From Pseudomonas sp. ANT_J12 (GTDB lineage: Bacteria > Pseudomonadota > Gammaproteobacteria > Pseudomonadales > Pseudomonadaceae), in contig NZ_VOBN01000025.1 of assembly GCF_008370045.1 (NCBI RefSeq), positions 1 to 64,000 of the forward strand: DNA of 64,000 nucleotides, in the 5' to 3' direction. Positions 1 through 7,970 of the stretch are shown in pieces. The notes under the pieces are model-generated. The model saw only the letters and a program-made list of their open reading frames with translations, searched no databases and was not told where the DNA came from. Position 1 is the first letter of the stretch, and each line of letters starts with the position of its first letter. The position numbers were made by a program, and so were the translations under genes.

Positions 1-79
1 GGTACAGATAAACTTTTTCAACTTTAGCGTCGGGGCGCATCATGATTGCTGGCTCCTGATGGAAATCGGGAGCACAGCA

Positions 80-547
80 TCAGGCTTCAACTGGCGGCTT
101 TGAATGTGTAGGCGATGGATCGCTTACGATACTTTTCCATCCCGACTCCGCTTTAATAGCGATGAATGAGCAAAGCGGATTATCGTAGTCAGCATCCCAG
201 CTACCGTAACCTTTAGACAGCTTTATGTACTTGTTGTATATGGGATTGCTGCTCGTACCAGTGTCTGAGATAGAACAGATGATTTCTCGGGATGTTAAGC
301 CGTATGCCTGCATGACCGACTCAGGGCCAGTAAAGCGCAGGGACAGTGCATCCTGATATGCATTTTTGACGTGACGATCAGTAATCCTTAGATCGAGGGT
401 GATCCCGGTGCCGCTATATCTATCAGCTGACTCCAATATGGGGCCTGACCAAGTGTTGTTAAGCGGGGAAGCCGTTGCCGCAACTACTAGCTTTGAGACT
501 AACAATCCTAGTCCCAGTATTATTGCTGTCTTCCTAAAACTTCTCAT
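80..547 (-). CDS. Predicted exported protein, unknown function
   Basis: 155 residues. A basic start (MRSFRK) is followed by a hydrophobic core at about residues 8-23 and a likely signal-peptidase site near VAATA (residue 26), so the protein should be exported. The mature part is polar with only two cysteines (C91 and C126) that could form a disulfide in the periplasm. I recognise no family. It lies in the AT-rich integrative element, on the same strand as most element genes, and is probably cargo. The reading frame is intact; the function is unknown. Confidence 0.6.
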   Translation of the reverse strand: MRSFRKTAIILGLGLLVSKLVVAATASPLNNTWSGPILESADRYSGTGITLDLRITDRHVKNAYQDALSLRFTGPESVMQAYGLTSREIICSISDTGTSSNPIYNKYIKLSKGYGSWDADYDNPLCSFIAIKAESGWKSIVSDPSPTHSKPPVEA

Positions 548-618
548 CCAGCTAATTCCTTTAACTACTTGATGGAGAAAGCATGCTGCACTGATTATTG
601 TTATTCAAGCGTTTTTAG

Positions 619-1569
619 TTATGTCGAAACATAGCCAATAGTAGTTTTTTTGATTACTCCGAGCGCCTCAGCGTTTCTAAAAATCGCACAAGCTCGCAGA
701 TTTCCAATCCGAGAGTTTTTCGCGAAATCCTTGAGTTTGATGGGTGTTCCAGGCGTTGTAGTTTTCGCTTGGTTGACCAAGGTTTTCAGGATTTCTGCGT
801 TCGTATCAAGCAGCGTTTCTGCGGTTTTCGGAGTTTCTGCCTCCGAGATTCCAGATAGTGGCGAAGCGCTACTATTCGAGTCTACAACCGGCAAGAAAGA
901 GCGTCTAGAGCTACGAACACCAGAAAGGATCAGAGCAGGAACTACCTCCAGGGACATTGCAAAACCCAAGCACAGGAAATGAGCGAGAAGTGCAGGCAGG
1001 CTCGACGCTTTCGCTACTGACGACTTGATGTGAGCGATCTCTAAAGACCCATCGTTGATCCGTGCGATAGCTGAGGTTCGCTGAGATGCAGCACGAGCTG
1101 CGACAGACTCTTCCAGCTCCAAGGCCTTTGAAACCATCCCACGCGCCCGAAGTTCGTTGGCTTGAACAGTGGCATGGGAGATCTCTTTATCAAGCTGAGA
1201 GATCAAGAGCGAGTCCTTCTGAGCCAAGGAGGTTAGGGACTGCACTCGATCCGTCGTCATAACGTCGTGAGTAGCTTTACTGATAGTGATTGAAGACATA
1301 AGACGATCATAAGTTGCCCAGCCACTTACAATAGATAGCATCAAGGCGCAGGCAATAGTAAGAGCAGCTGTAGACCCACGTAGTACCCTAATAGCTACAG
1401 GCCAAGCCAGATACTTAAAGATATCCAGGAGCACCGCCGCCGAAGCAAATAGCAATGCCAGACGCTTATCATCAATCAGTGCATATATCGCAAGCGCAAC
1501 CGAGATTGCAGTTGCACTAGACAATAGAAATGCGATTGCGACAAGTAATGCCGACAACTTTTTGCTCAT
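619..1569 (-). CDS. Membrane protein with periplasmic or cytosolic coiled coil, unknown function
   Basis: 316 residues. Visible layout: three hydrophobic segments at about residues 7-31, 37-60 and 67-86, a long charged alpha-helical stretch likely to form a coiled coil (about 100-185), a fourth membrane segment (about 191-217), then a Ser/Thr-rich linker and a C-terminal part (about 255-316) with the look of a small winged-helix-like fold (KLKDFAKNSRIGNLRACAIF). No family recognised. A membrane protein of this type on a mobilizable element could act in cell-surface exclusion, sensing or DNA transfer, but nothing in the sequence decides this. A good Shine-Dalgarno-like GGAGTTTCCC precedes the ATG. 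Confidence 0.6.
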   Translation of the reverse strand: MSKKLSALLVAIAFLLSSATAISVALAIYALIDDKRLALLFASAAVLLDIFKYLAWPVAIRVLRGSTAALTIACALMLSIVSGWATYDRLMSSITISKATHDVMTTDRVQSLTSLAQKDSLLISQLDKEISHATVQANELRARGMVSKALELEESVAARAASQRTSAIARINDGSLEIAHIKSSVAKASSLPALLAHFLCLGFAMSLEVVPALILSGVRSSRRSFLPVVDSNSSASPLSGISEAETPKTAETLLDTNAEILKTLVNQAKTTTPGTPIKLKDFAKNSRIGNLRACAIFRNAEALGVIKKTTIGYVST

Positions 1570-1768
1570 GGGAAACTCCGAAAATCTCTCTATAAGTCCA
1601 TTATATAAGGGGTTCCGGGTAGTGCAATAGTCTGGTCAGGCTATTTGACATCAAACTACCTTTATGTAGATTGCATTTACCTATTGAGTGTGTGAGTCCA
1701 ATTCAATATGATGTTTATATTGAACTGCCAAAACGGAAAATAATATGAACGGAAATATTTCGTTTTGA

Positions 1769-2197
1769 ATCAAACATGAGCAAGCTTCCAAAGAGCTCAT
1801 GAAGAACGGCGACTTACATAAAGATGGATGTGCGTGTGGCCTGGAATATGAACATGGCTAGGCTCAAAAACTTGAGGGGTTGATTGATCTGACCCTGGAC
1901 GTGATCGAAGTTTTCGGCGAAGCCGGCTTACGGGCGCTAATAAACCGCGCAGAGAGACATGCCGACGAACTGGATCTATTCGTTCGAGCGAAGCTGGCTA
2001 CAGACGGCGAGGAAAAAATGCTGGCTCAGGCGAAGCTCTCAGAGTTCGATAAAGTCGCTCTGCCAAGCGCTGTTGGACGTATAGGAGGCGATATGGATTC
2101 CTATGACTTGGCATCTGGGCTGCTCCTCAGCGGGGCTTATATGGCGAGTGAGCTGTGCTGCTTGTCGAAAGCACAGCTTAGAGAGCTACTGATGTAA
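1769..2197 (+). pseudogene. Small gene interrupted by an in-frame amber codon
   Basis: A single open frame runs from 1769 to 2197 except for one TAG at 1859-1861. Upstream of it the frame encodes MKNGDLHKDGCACGLEYEHG (ATG at 1799); downstream it continues with about 110 residues rich in charged helices. The only start after the stop is TTG at 1880, which has no properly spaced ribosome-binding site. A TGG-to-TAG change is the simplest explanation. The alternative is a real 105-residue protein starting at 1880. The C-terminal codons overlap the 3' end of the convergent gene at 2186-2611 by 12 bp. Function unknown. Confidence 0.4.
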
Positions 2198-2611
2198 AAA
2201 AGCATCAGCTAAGAGTGGGGCCAGGGCTGCGGAGCTCTGGCCCTTTTCAAATGATTTGACTAGGAACGTCTTGCCATCAGCCGTGCAGAGCACCATGCCG
2301 CTTTTTACGAGTCTCGCACGCACATCGCGCTCTGCGAAAAGTCCCAGGGCTGTTTTGTCACCATCGACCTGCCCGAAGATCCAGCCACCTACGTCAGCCA
2401 CAACGTCACTCAGCTCATGGTCTGCAGGCATCATAGATCGCTTGATCATCCTTCCAACACGCCTGGCACCTTTGACGATCATGACCGCCAGCCAGATTAC
2501 CGGGATCACGGGTATCGAGATGATGATCCCACCCCATATATTTATCTGACCAATAAGCCACTGTAGAAAGCTTATGAGCCATCGAACGGGGACAAGCCAG
2601 TTAACTCTCAT
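2186..2611 (-). CDS. Small membrane-anchored protein, unknown function
   Basis: 141 residues. Hydrophobic segments at about residues 9-20 and 26-47 form an N-terminal hairpin in the membrane, followed by a basic patch (KGARRVGRMIKR) and a soluble C-terminal domain of about 80 residues. It is translationally coupled to the gene upstream: its ATG overlaps that gene's stop by 4 bp (ATGA arrangement). No family recognised. The two genes form a small cargo operon in the integrative element. Confidence 0.6.
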   Translation of the reverse strand: MRVNWLVPVRWLISFLQWLIGQINIWGGIIISIPVIPVIWLAVMIVKGARRVGRMIKRSMMPADHELSDVVADVGGWIFGQVDGDKTALGLFAERDVRARLVKSGMVLCTADGKTFLVKSFEKGQSSAALAPLLADAFLHQ

Positions 2612-2898
2612 ATCGCAACTTCCGGACTGTGAAGGAAAGCTAGGGCAAACAGGTGATGCACGTCATCCGTTATAGTTTCTGATTTTTCGTCAATGCTAAG
2701 AATCATATATTCGCATCCCTGACTGTCTACAATGCCAATGCCGGGTGCATCTAACCACGCCTTGCAAATGTGATTAGTCAGACGCTTTTCACCGTCAAAT
2801 TCAACTCCGTCTATAATTCCGTATGTAAGACCATCAATCGAGAATGTCCCTCGCGAATGAACTACATTCGCGTCGTAGATCAGGGCGCACCTAGCCAT
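2608..2898 (-). CDS. Hypothetical protein, first gene of a two-gene cargo operon
   Basis: 96 residues, no signal peptide or membrane segment, mainly short beta-strand-like stretches. Contains two cysteines in the first half and one in the motif GCEYMILSID. The start at 2898 is preceded by AAAGGAAT, a fair ribosome-binding site. Its stop overlaps the start of the next gene, so the pair is very likely co-transcribed. I do not recognise the family. Confidence 0.55.
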   Translation of the reverse strand: MARCALIYDANVVHSRGTFSIDGLTYGIIDGVEFDGEKRLTNHICKAWLDAPGIGIVDSQGCEYMILSIDEKSETITDDVHHLFALAFLHSPEVAI

Positions 2899-2994
2899 AC
2901 TTATTCCTTTCTTGGTTCATTGTTAATTATAACGCTTGCCTGGTTTGGCAGCAAATACTAACATTAGGAGATAGGAATTAAGGAGCTTCAGGTC

Positions 2995-3648
2995 ATGAAG
3001 GGTTTCAGAAGTATCTTGAATGCAGAGCTGGTGACTAAAATATATCTTGAAAATAAGTCAATTGAGTTAATAAGCCAAAGATCAGGGGGGGGCAGTGACC
3101 TGACAAGGTTTGCATTCACTTTGGCTCTCCGGGGCGTAAGTCCTAGTAGGCTTAGCCCTATTGCTGATTTCAGACTAGAAGACCACGTTCGTATACTGTT
3201 AGCTGATAAAACTGTAACTCAATGCATTAAGGATGATTTCGATAAGTTCAAGGAAGTTTGGCGCAGGCTGTATGCAAGGGAGCATCAACGGCGAGACTCG
3301 ATATGGCGACTAGAACTAATTAAGCCAGGGTCTGTGTCTGCTGAACCATACTTGAGGTCTCTTTCAGAAATTAGGAGTGCGGACGAAATAGATCCCATTG
3401 GCGAAGCTTCTGGGCTACGAGTCGATGAGGTTTTTGAGTCAGTACCCATCACGTCGGTGCCAGGATCAATTGATTATGTGAGTTATGACGATATTCCAGA
3501 GCCTTGGTGTGAGCGATTTATTCAAGCTAGCGCAGGATCGACTGCTACTATACGTGGTGGTTATGCAGGCGACTGGATGAAGTTCATCCGGCTGTGGAGC
3601 GTTGAAATGGAAATGATCAAAAGGCATCAGGAAGCAGCAAGCGTGTAA
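2995..3648 (+). CDS. Hypothetical cytosolic protein of the integrative element
   Basis: 217 residues, soluble, no signal peptide. The ATG at 2995 follows AAGGAG with 9 bases spacing, which supports this start. The N-terminal 60 residues (helices around ELVTKIYLENKSIELISQRS) could be a helix-turn-helix-like region, but no convincing motif is present. Divergent from the gene at 2608-2898, with a 96-bp shared AT-rich promoter region. Faces the relaxase gene tail to tail. Function unknown; a regulator of the element is one possibility. Confidence 0.55.
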   Translation: MKGFRSILNAELVTKIYLENKSIELISQRSGGGSDLTRFAFTLALRGVSPSRLSPIADFRLEDHVRILLADKTVTQCIKDDFDKFKEVWRRLYAREHQRRDSIWRLELIKPGSVSAEPYLRSLSEIRSADEIDPIGEASGLRVDEVFESVPITSVPGSIDYVSYDDIPEPWCERFIQASAGSTATIRGGYAGDWMKFIRLWSVEMEMIKRHQEAASV

Positions 3649-3724
3649 GACAGAAAAGCATCTGAGCTTCCGCATCATGCGTTGCTCGACGCTAGATTAT
3701 TTGCTGGCTATTATCGCAAGTACA

Positions 3725-4867
3725 TTAAATAGCCAGTTCTTGCTCTTCGGGAAATAGAAGCTTCTTCCCTGGTACGTATTCCAAGTAATACCTGTTTTCC
3801 TGGGATTCTGTTGCTTTGAGTTTACCTCCGAAGATCTTATCGATAATCGCGAGAATATCCTCAATCATCTTAAAGACTTCGATTTGCTTGGCGGTGAAGC
3901 GGATGTAGAGGCGCTTACTTCTATTGCTGAATTCGTAGAAGTAGACTCTAACTCTTTCTTGTTCTTCGATATCTCGGCGCTCAATTTCTGCCTGAAGTTC
4001 ATGAATGGTTTCTGGATCATATTGAATTCCTTCCTGCGTGATTAGTTTGTGCCATGTGAGCCTGGTGCGTTTGAGCTGCCGCCCACTAATGTGTTTGCCA
4101 TCAAACTCGAAGCTGATGCCTTTCGGCTGGCCTTCTTCATTGAGTGTGAGGTGGATGTAGACCTTTTGCTTTCTTAGCAGCCTGGTGAACGTGAACATAT
4201 CGCCATCGACCGCGTTGGTAGCCTCAATGGCCCCGGCAATTTTGGCGATCATGCGGTGTTTGAATGGCAGCTCGTCATCCTTCAAAGAGGCCTGGAGCTC
4301 TGCGTGTGTGATGGAGACGCCCCAGGTGTCCTTGGGCCTTGGAGCCTTCCACAGTCTGAACATATCTTCCAGGTCGGAGACAGAGTCCATGCTGATCGAA
4401 CGCTCGTTGCTGTCCTTAACCATCGGGAATCCCTCGTCGAGAGAAATCCTGTTCGCAACGATATGGACGTGCTCGTGATCCTTGTCCCTGTGCATCACAG
4501 CAATGTATTTCGTATTTTCGTTGAAGCTGAGGTCATCTAAGTATTTGCGGACTGCCGTGCGCCACTGTGGGCCTGTGAGTGACTCACCGGGACGAAGAGA
4601 GAGCATGGCGTGAAAGCCCGGCTTTATCGCCTTCTCGGAGTCCAGAGACATGCGCCGAAGGATCTCCACCTGGTCGAATTCACGAACCATCTCAAGTACA
4701 TCATCCTCTCTGCCTGCCAGGAGCGCCGGTAGTGGGTCGTTAGAAATGCAGTTTGAATCTATCGTGACGATCTGGCTGATCTCGTGGTCGTGCTTTGTGC
4801 AGCCGAAGATGTACCGAATTCTGCCTTTGAACGAACCTACTGACTTTGGGAAGATTTTTCCGATCAT
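3725..4867 (-). CDS. Relaxase, MOBP/VirD2-like mobilization protein
   Basis: 380 residues. Relaxases nick one strand at oriT and carry it into the recipient. The N-terminal part shows GSFKGRIRY (a candidate catalytic Tyr at residue 19) and the metal-binding three-histidine motif HRDKDHEHVHIVANR with H131, H133 and H135, as in MOBP relaxases. The C-terminal third is charged and probably helical. The gene overlaps the mobC-type gene upstream by 4 bp (ATGA), the usual mobC-relaxase layout. No type IV secretion genes are seen in the window, so the element should be mobilizable rather than self-transmissible, unless such genes lie to the left of the window. Confidence 0.85.
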   Translation of the reverse strand: MIGKIFPKSVGSFKGRIRYIFGCTKHDHEISQIVTIDSNCISNDPLPALLAGREDDVLEMVREFDQVEILRRMSLDSEKAIKPGFHAMLSLRPGESLTGPQWRTAVRKYLDDLSFNENTKYIAVMHRDKDHEHVHIVANRISLDEGFPMVKDSNERSISMDSVSDLEDMFRLWKAPRPKDTWGVSITHAELQASLKDDELPFKHRMIAKIAGAIEATNAVDGDMFTFTRLLRKQKVYIHLTLNEEGQPKGISFEFDGKHISGRQLKRTRLTWHKLITQEGIQYDPETIHELQAEIERRDIEEQERVRVYFYEFSNRSKRLYIRFTAKQIEVFKMIEDILAIIDKIFGGKLKATESQENRYYLEYVPGKKLLFPEEQELAI

Positions 4868-5157
4868 ACAAGGCCACCCACATTGATCCTTGCGATGTGT
4901 TTAACCTTCTCAAGGAGCTGAGAGCCAGGCTTCTCCGCGTTGATCATTGAGGCCAAGCTCATCAATTCACGTGCGATATGAACCACGTCTGAGACGACCT
5001 TTGGCTTGACGCTATTGTTCGCCACGAAGTCCCTAATGAAGGCTCCTGCGGCCTTGTAGCCAGCCTCGGACATCCTGTTCTCAAGTGACTCCATCTCGGA
5101 TTTACTCAGCCTTATAGTGATCCTGGTGTCCTTGTTTTGCTTCTCAATAGTTTTCAT
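4864..5157 (-). CDS. mobC: MobC-like ribbon-helix-helix mobilization accessory protein
   Basis: 97 residues. An N-terminal stretch ITIRLSKSEMESLENRM followed by a helix ending in GAFIRDFV is the ribbon-helix-helix pattern of MobC/relaxosome accessory proteins, which bind oriT and help the relaxase open the strands. The stop overlaps the relaxase start. The upstream 200 bp hold a hairpin (5204-5219) that is a candidate part of oriT. The assignment to the MobC group rests on the fold pattern and position; the symbol is given on that basis. Confidence 0.75.
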   Translation of the reverse strand: MKTIEKQNKDTRITIRLSKSEMESLENRMSEAGYKAAGAFIRDFVANNSVKPKVVSDVVHIARELMSLASMINAEKPGSQLLEKVKHIARINVGGLV

Positions 5158-5203
5158 CTTGCCTCATCTTTTATTGTTGTTTTAGGAGAGCCTTTAATAC
5201 GCA

Positions 5204-5219
5204 ACACCCGAAGGGGTGT
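5204..5219. other. Small hairpin, candidate oriT component
   Basis: Perfect inverted repeat ACACCC-GAAG-GGGTGT about 45 bp upstream of the mobC-type start. Relaxase nick sites are often next to such a hairpin, upstream of the mob genes. The nick position cannot be read from sequence; an alternative role is an operator for the mob operon. Confidence 0.35.
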
Positions 5220-5348
5220 GAGTAGCCGCTTAATTGTCTGACATAGACACAACTGGCTATAAACAAGCTCTAGACCTATTATGGAAAATGAGCAAAAGGT
5301 GGTTCAAGTGGATTTGTAAGTTTTTTAAGATTATTTGTCTTTATATCT

Positions 5349-5484
5349 AATGTTTCGCAAGGTGTGAATGCGAAATCACAGTATGGTAGTGCGAAATCGC
5401 AAACGACTAAAGCGAATTCACAGTCATGTAGAGCGAAGTCACAAGGCGCAATTGTGATTTCGCTATAACTTGTTGCGAATTCGC
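5349..5484. repeat. Array of 11-bp repeats phased at exactly 21 bp
   Basis: Copies of GCGAAATCACA or close variants start at 5370, 5391, 5412 and 5433 (direct), then an inverted copy TGTGATTTCGC at 5453-5463, then the palindrome GCGAATTCGC at 5475; a degenerate inverted copy sits at 5349. All starts fit one 21-bp register, two turns of the helix. The array lies in the 356-bp gap between the mobC and integrase genes. Such phasing is typical of cooperative protein binding: excisionase sites, replication iterons or a relaxosome site. Confidence 0.85.
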
Positions 5485-5513
5485 TGATTAGGTATGGGGT
5501 ATTAGCGGTGCTA

Positions 5514-6896
5514 CTACAGGCTAGCTACTTTGGTATCAAGTGCGCGCGTATCAAGCTCGCTGAGGGTTGACAGGAGGCTACGACAAATATACTCCTTGTC
5601 CATATCTGCGCTATTCAGAATTTCAGCCTCGATCTTTGAAGTGGCATCTCTAACTTCAGAAAGATAAGCCATTTTGTAACCGTCAGTCACGTCAACAGTC
5701 TGACCGCTACCGTCGTGATTGCACAAAACCTTAATGTGGAAAGCACCAACTCCTGCACGCTCAGCGATAGACATGAAGCTAGCTCGCATAATCTTACGAG
5801 GCAGATGTTTACCGATCAGCGCGGAGATTCGAGTCAAGAAGTCCCGAACATTAGATTCACTCACTCTATCCTGGTGAACGCCCGAAAATACGTACTCACC
5901 GGTTGAGTGCTTCATGGCGTAGAGCAATTGACAGTAAGCGGCATCATTGAGAACGAGGTGAAATTCATGGCCATTTTTGAGAGTGTCGGCTTCGTTCGTT
6001 TTGTTCCTCTTAGGGAAAATTACAGCTCGGGTTTTATGGCACACATAGCTACGGCGAATCTTATTGATCTCACCAGGCCTGACGCCGGTAAACAGCATGA
6101 AGAGTACCGCTGCCGATACAGGCTTAAAGGAAGTTGGAACATCCCTGAGTGGGGGAGTATCAGCAATATCGATACAACCTTTAATGAAGATACCAAGGTC
6201 TTTAGGGTTGATGCGGATCTTATCCCGATTGTTTGCATGCCACTGCTTTGTATGCTTCATGATATCGACGGGGTTATACTTATAAACCGGATCGCCAATG
6301 TCGGTTCTGTACCAGGCAATAGAGAACGAAAAAATACTCCTCAGTAAGCTCACGGCTTTGTTCGCAGATCTTTCTCTCGGGCCTGTAACTCGCCCGTTTG
6401 GTCTTACGGCAGGCGCAGTAGTTTCTTCATGCAAGTTAACAACATCATCACTTGTGAAACTTGATAATGAACGAGCCCCATATTTAGATTTGATATAATT
6501 ATTGTACGTTCGGATGTAGTCATCGATTGTTGTTTGCGTCAATCTATTTTTCTTGCGCGACATCATATTCTCGAATGCATTGTCGAGCGTAAGACTATCC
6601 CTAACCGACTTGGCTTCCTGGGCCTCAAGAATGGCATCAAGATTCGCGTAGATCTTGATTGCATTTTCCCTAACTAATGGCAACTTTGTTGTCTTCACAT
6701 CAAAGGGTTCAAGCTTGATTCTGTGGTCTTTACCTTTGATTTTGCGAACAACAAAGAATGTCTTACCACCAGCCTTAGTAACACGGAGGGCGAGACCTTT
6801 GGCCATAATGTCATATACCAGCATGTCTGACTTGCCATCGGGACATACAAGGGCTTCTAGTGAAGCCTTATTGAAAATGAATTTTTGAGCGGCCAC
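5514..6896 (-). CDS. Tyrosine integrase of the element (DUF4102-type N-terminus)
   Basis: 460 residues. Site-specific recombinase expected to insert and excise the element at a tRNA-Leu gene. Residues 1-100 resemble the DUF4102 arm-binding domain found in tRNA-targeting integrases; a SAM-like core-binding domain follows (about 105-220). Catalytic residues: R273 in FTGVRPGE, R371, H394 in LCNHDG and nucleophile Y407 in TDGYKMAY. The usual histidine of the HxxR box is replaced by lysine (K368-IMR). The gene points away from the tRNA genes at 6971-7433. Overall length is normal for the family. Confidence 0.9.
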   Translation of the reverse strand: MAAQKFIFNKASLEALVCPDGKSDMLVYDIMAKGLALRVTKAGGKTFFVVRKIKGKDHRIKLEPFDVKTTKLPLVRENAIKIYANLDAILEAQEAKSVRDSLTLDNAFENMMSRKKNRLTQTTIDDYIRTYNNYIKSKYGARSLSSFTSDDVVNLHEETTAPAVRPNGRVTGPRERSANKAVSLLRSIFSFSIAWYRTDIGDPVYKYNPVDIMKHTKQWHANNRDKIRINPKDLGIFIKGCIDIADTPPLRDVPTSFKPVSAAVLFMLFTGVRPGEINKIRRSYVCHKTRAVIFPKRNKTNEADTLKNGHEFHLVLNDAAYCQLLYAMKHSTGEYVFSGVHQDRVSESNVRDFLTRISALIGKHLPRKIMRASFMSIAERAGVGAFHIKVLCNHDGSGQTVDVTDGYKMAYLSEVRDATSKIEAEILNSADMDKEYICRSLLSTLSELDTRALDTKVASL

Positions 6897-6924
6897 GGGG
6901 GTTCCTTAGATTCGTCTTAACCTG

Positions 6925-6953
6925 TTGATTTGATCTGTCTTTTCGTGTCTAAT
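6925..6953 (+). promoter_or_regulatory. Candidate sigma-70 promoter of the tRNA-Leu gene
   Basis: TTGATT (6925-6930), a 17-bp spacer and TCTAAT (6948-6953), ending 17 bp before the tRNA start. Spacing and position fit a promoter for the tRNA; the -10 match is only moderate. Confidence 0.35.
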
Positions 6954-6970
6954 CTGCGGCCTGCGACACC

Positions 6971-7055
6971 GCCTCGATGGTGAAATTGGTAGACACATCG
7001 CACTTAAAATGCGCCGCCGAAAGGTGTACCGGTTCGACTCCGGTTCGAGGCACCA
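6971..7055 (+). tRNA. tRNA-Leu (anticodon UAA)
   Basis: 85 nt with encoded CCA. The acceptor stem GCCTCGA pairs with TCGAGGC, the anticodon loop CTTAAAA gives UAA, a long variable arm typical of leucine tRNAs is present, and the T arm is CCGGTTCGACTCCGG. It lies between the integrase gene and the tRNA-Leu 3' fragment at 7379-7433. Because its 3' half differs from that fragment at several positions, it is probably carried by the element rather than being the copy repaired by integration. Confidence 0.9.
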
Positions 7056-7175
7056 TCCCCCAAGCAACACCGTCCGTCCCAGCCCATACCATCACAGCCG
7101 ACTGTCATCTGCGTCTAACGCACTCCGGGTGATTTCTGGGTGTCTTGTGTCTAAATTCCCTCATTGATAACACCT

Positions 7176-7348
7176 GGTAGCTCTTGGGAGCTGCTTGGTA
7201 GCTGCGGCTGAAAGCTCCCAATTTCTGGAGCATTCCGAGCTCAGCTCTCGACATCCCTTGCTGACCCGGCAAGAGTCACTCTAAGTACCTGATTTGACAA
7301 GTTTTTCAGCCCAGAAACACGGCTAGCAGCTGAGCTCAGCTCCCGACA
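7176..7348. repeat. Direct repeats next to the attachment site, candidate integrase arm sites
   Basis: GGTAGCT occurs at 7176 and 7197, again 21 bp apart. A 17-bp direct repeat, GAGCTCAGCTCTCGACA at 7237-7253 and the same with one change at 7332-7348, lies just inside the tRNA-Leu fragment. No gene is credible between 7056 and 7378. Clustered repeats at this place are typical of the arm-type binding sites of tyrosine integrases. Confidence 0.5.
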
Positions 7349-7378
7349 GCTCTCCGGAAGTGACGTAGGGCAGAGTGA

Positions 7379-7433
7379 CTTAAAATCCCCCGCTCGTAAG
7401 GGCGTGCCGGTTCGATTCCGGCTTCGGGCACCA
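7379..7433 (+). other. tRNA-Leu 3' fragment: likely right attachment site (attR)
   Basis: From the anticodon loop (CTTAAAAT) through variable arm and T arm to GGGCACCA, this is the 3' 55 bases of a tRNA-Leu(UAA) gene; the D arm and 5' acceptor strand are missing. Elements that enter tRNA genes leave such a 3' duplicate at one end and an intact gene at the other. The intact partner should be at the left end, beyond position 1. The DNA to the right has ordinary GC-rich Pseudomonas genes. Confidence 0.75.
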
Positions 7434-7597
7434 TTTAAAATCAAGGGTTTGCGGGCGAAAGCTGATGCAAACCCTTGTTTGTTTCTGGTCCATTGATGTG
7501 GATCATTCCCGCCTAAAGTACTCAAGAAACCAACCTGTTTGGCCGATACGCTTCGCTCCAGGCATTGATGCCAATCAAGTGAGTAACGGAGTTTCAA

Positions 7598-7948
7598 ATG
7601 GTTTTGCATAAAATGTTCGCACGTCTAGGCATTGTGATGATTGTCGGTGGGTACGTTGTTTCAGCCGCGGCTGCCGGTGACGCTGCCAAGGACCACAACG
7701 TGGCCATTTCGCTGGTCGCTATGACCCAAGCGTGTGCGGAGCAACACCCCGACGCGGGAATATCTCTGGAAAAAAACATGCTGAAGGAGAAGGCTAGCCT
7801 GACTCCCGAGATGGAGAAAATCATCAAAGAGGCGGCGACAAACCCCGTGTACGCCAGTGAAGTGAAGGAATCCTACGACTTCTTCACTACCCCCGATGGC
7901 CTGGGCCTTCTGAAAAGCATCTGCAAAGAAATGATCGCTACGAATTAA
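7598..7948 (+). CDS. Exported small protein, first of a tandem paralog pair
   Basis: 116 residues with a signal peptide (hydrophobic stretch about residues 8-26, cleavage near SAAAAG). The mature part has two cysteines, one in AMTQACAEQHP and one in LLKSICKEM, probably a disulfide. The same pattern returns in the gene at 8047-8421, so the two are old tandem duplicates. The ATG follows GGAG at good spacing. First gene to the right of the attachment site. Family not recognised; a periplasmic protein. Confidence 0.7.
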   Translation: MVLHKMFARLGIVMIVGGYVVSAAAAGDAAKDHNVAISLVAMTQACAEQHPDAGISLEKNMLKEKASLTPEMEKIIKEAATNPVYASEVKESYDFFTTPDGLGLLKSICKEMIATN

Positions 7949-7970
7949 TAGTTTTTTAAGTTATATATCA

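Noticed and set aside
5370..5484. CRISPR array
   Set aside because: Repeats are only about 11 bp with 10-bp spacers, some are inverted, and no cas gene is near.
7379..7433. Second functional tRNA-Leu gene
   Set aside because: Only the part from the anticodon loop to CCA is present; upstream sequence gives no D arm or 5' acceptor strand.
7241..7609. 122-codon minus-strand frame over the tRNA-Leu fragment
   Set aside because: It reads through the tRNA scar and repeat region in antisense; such frames over tRNA genes are a well-known artefact.
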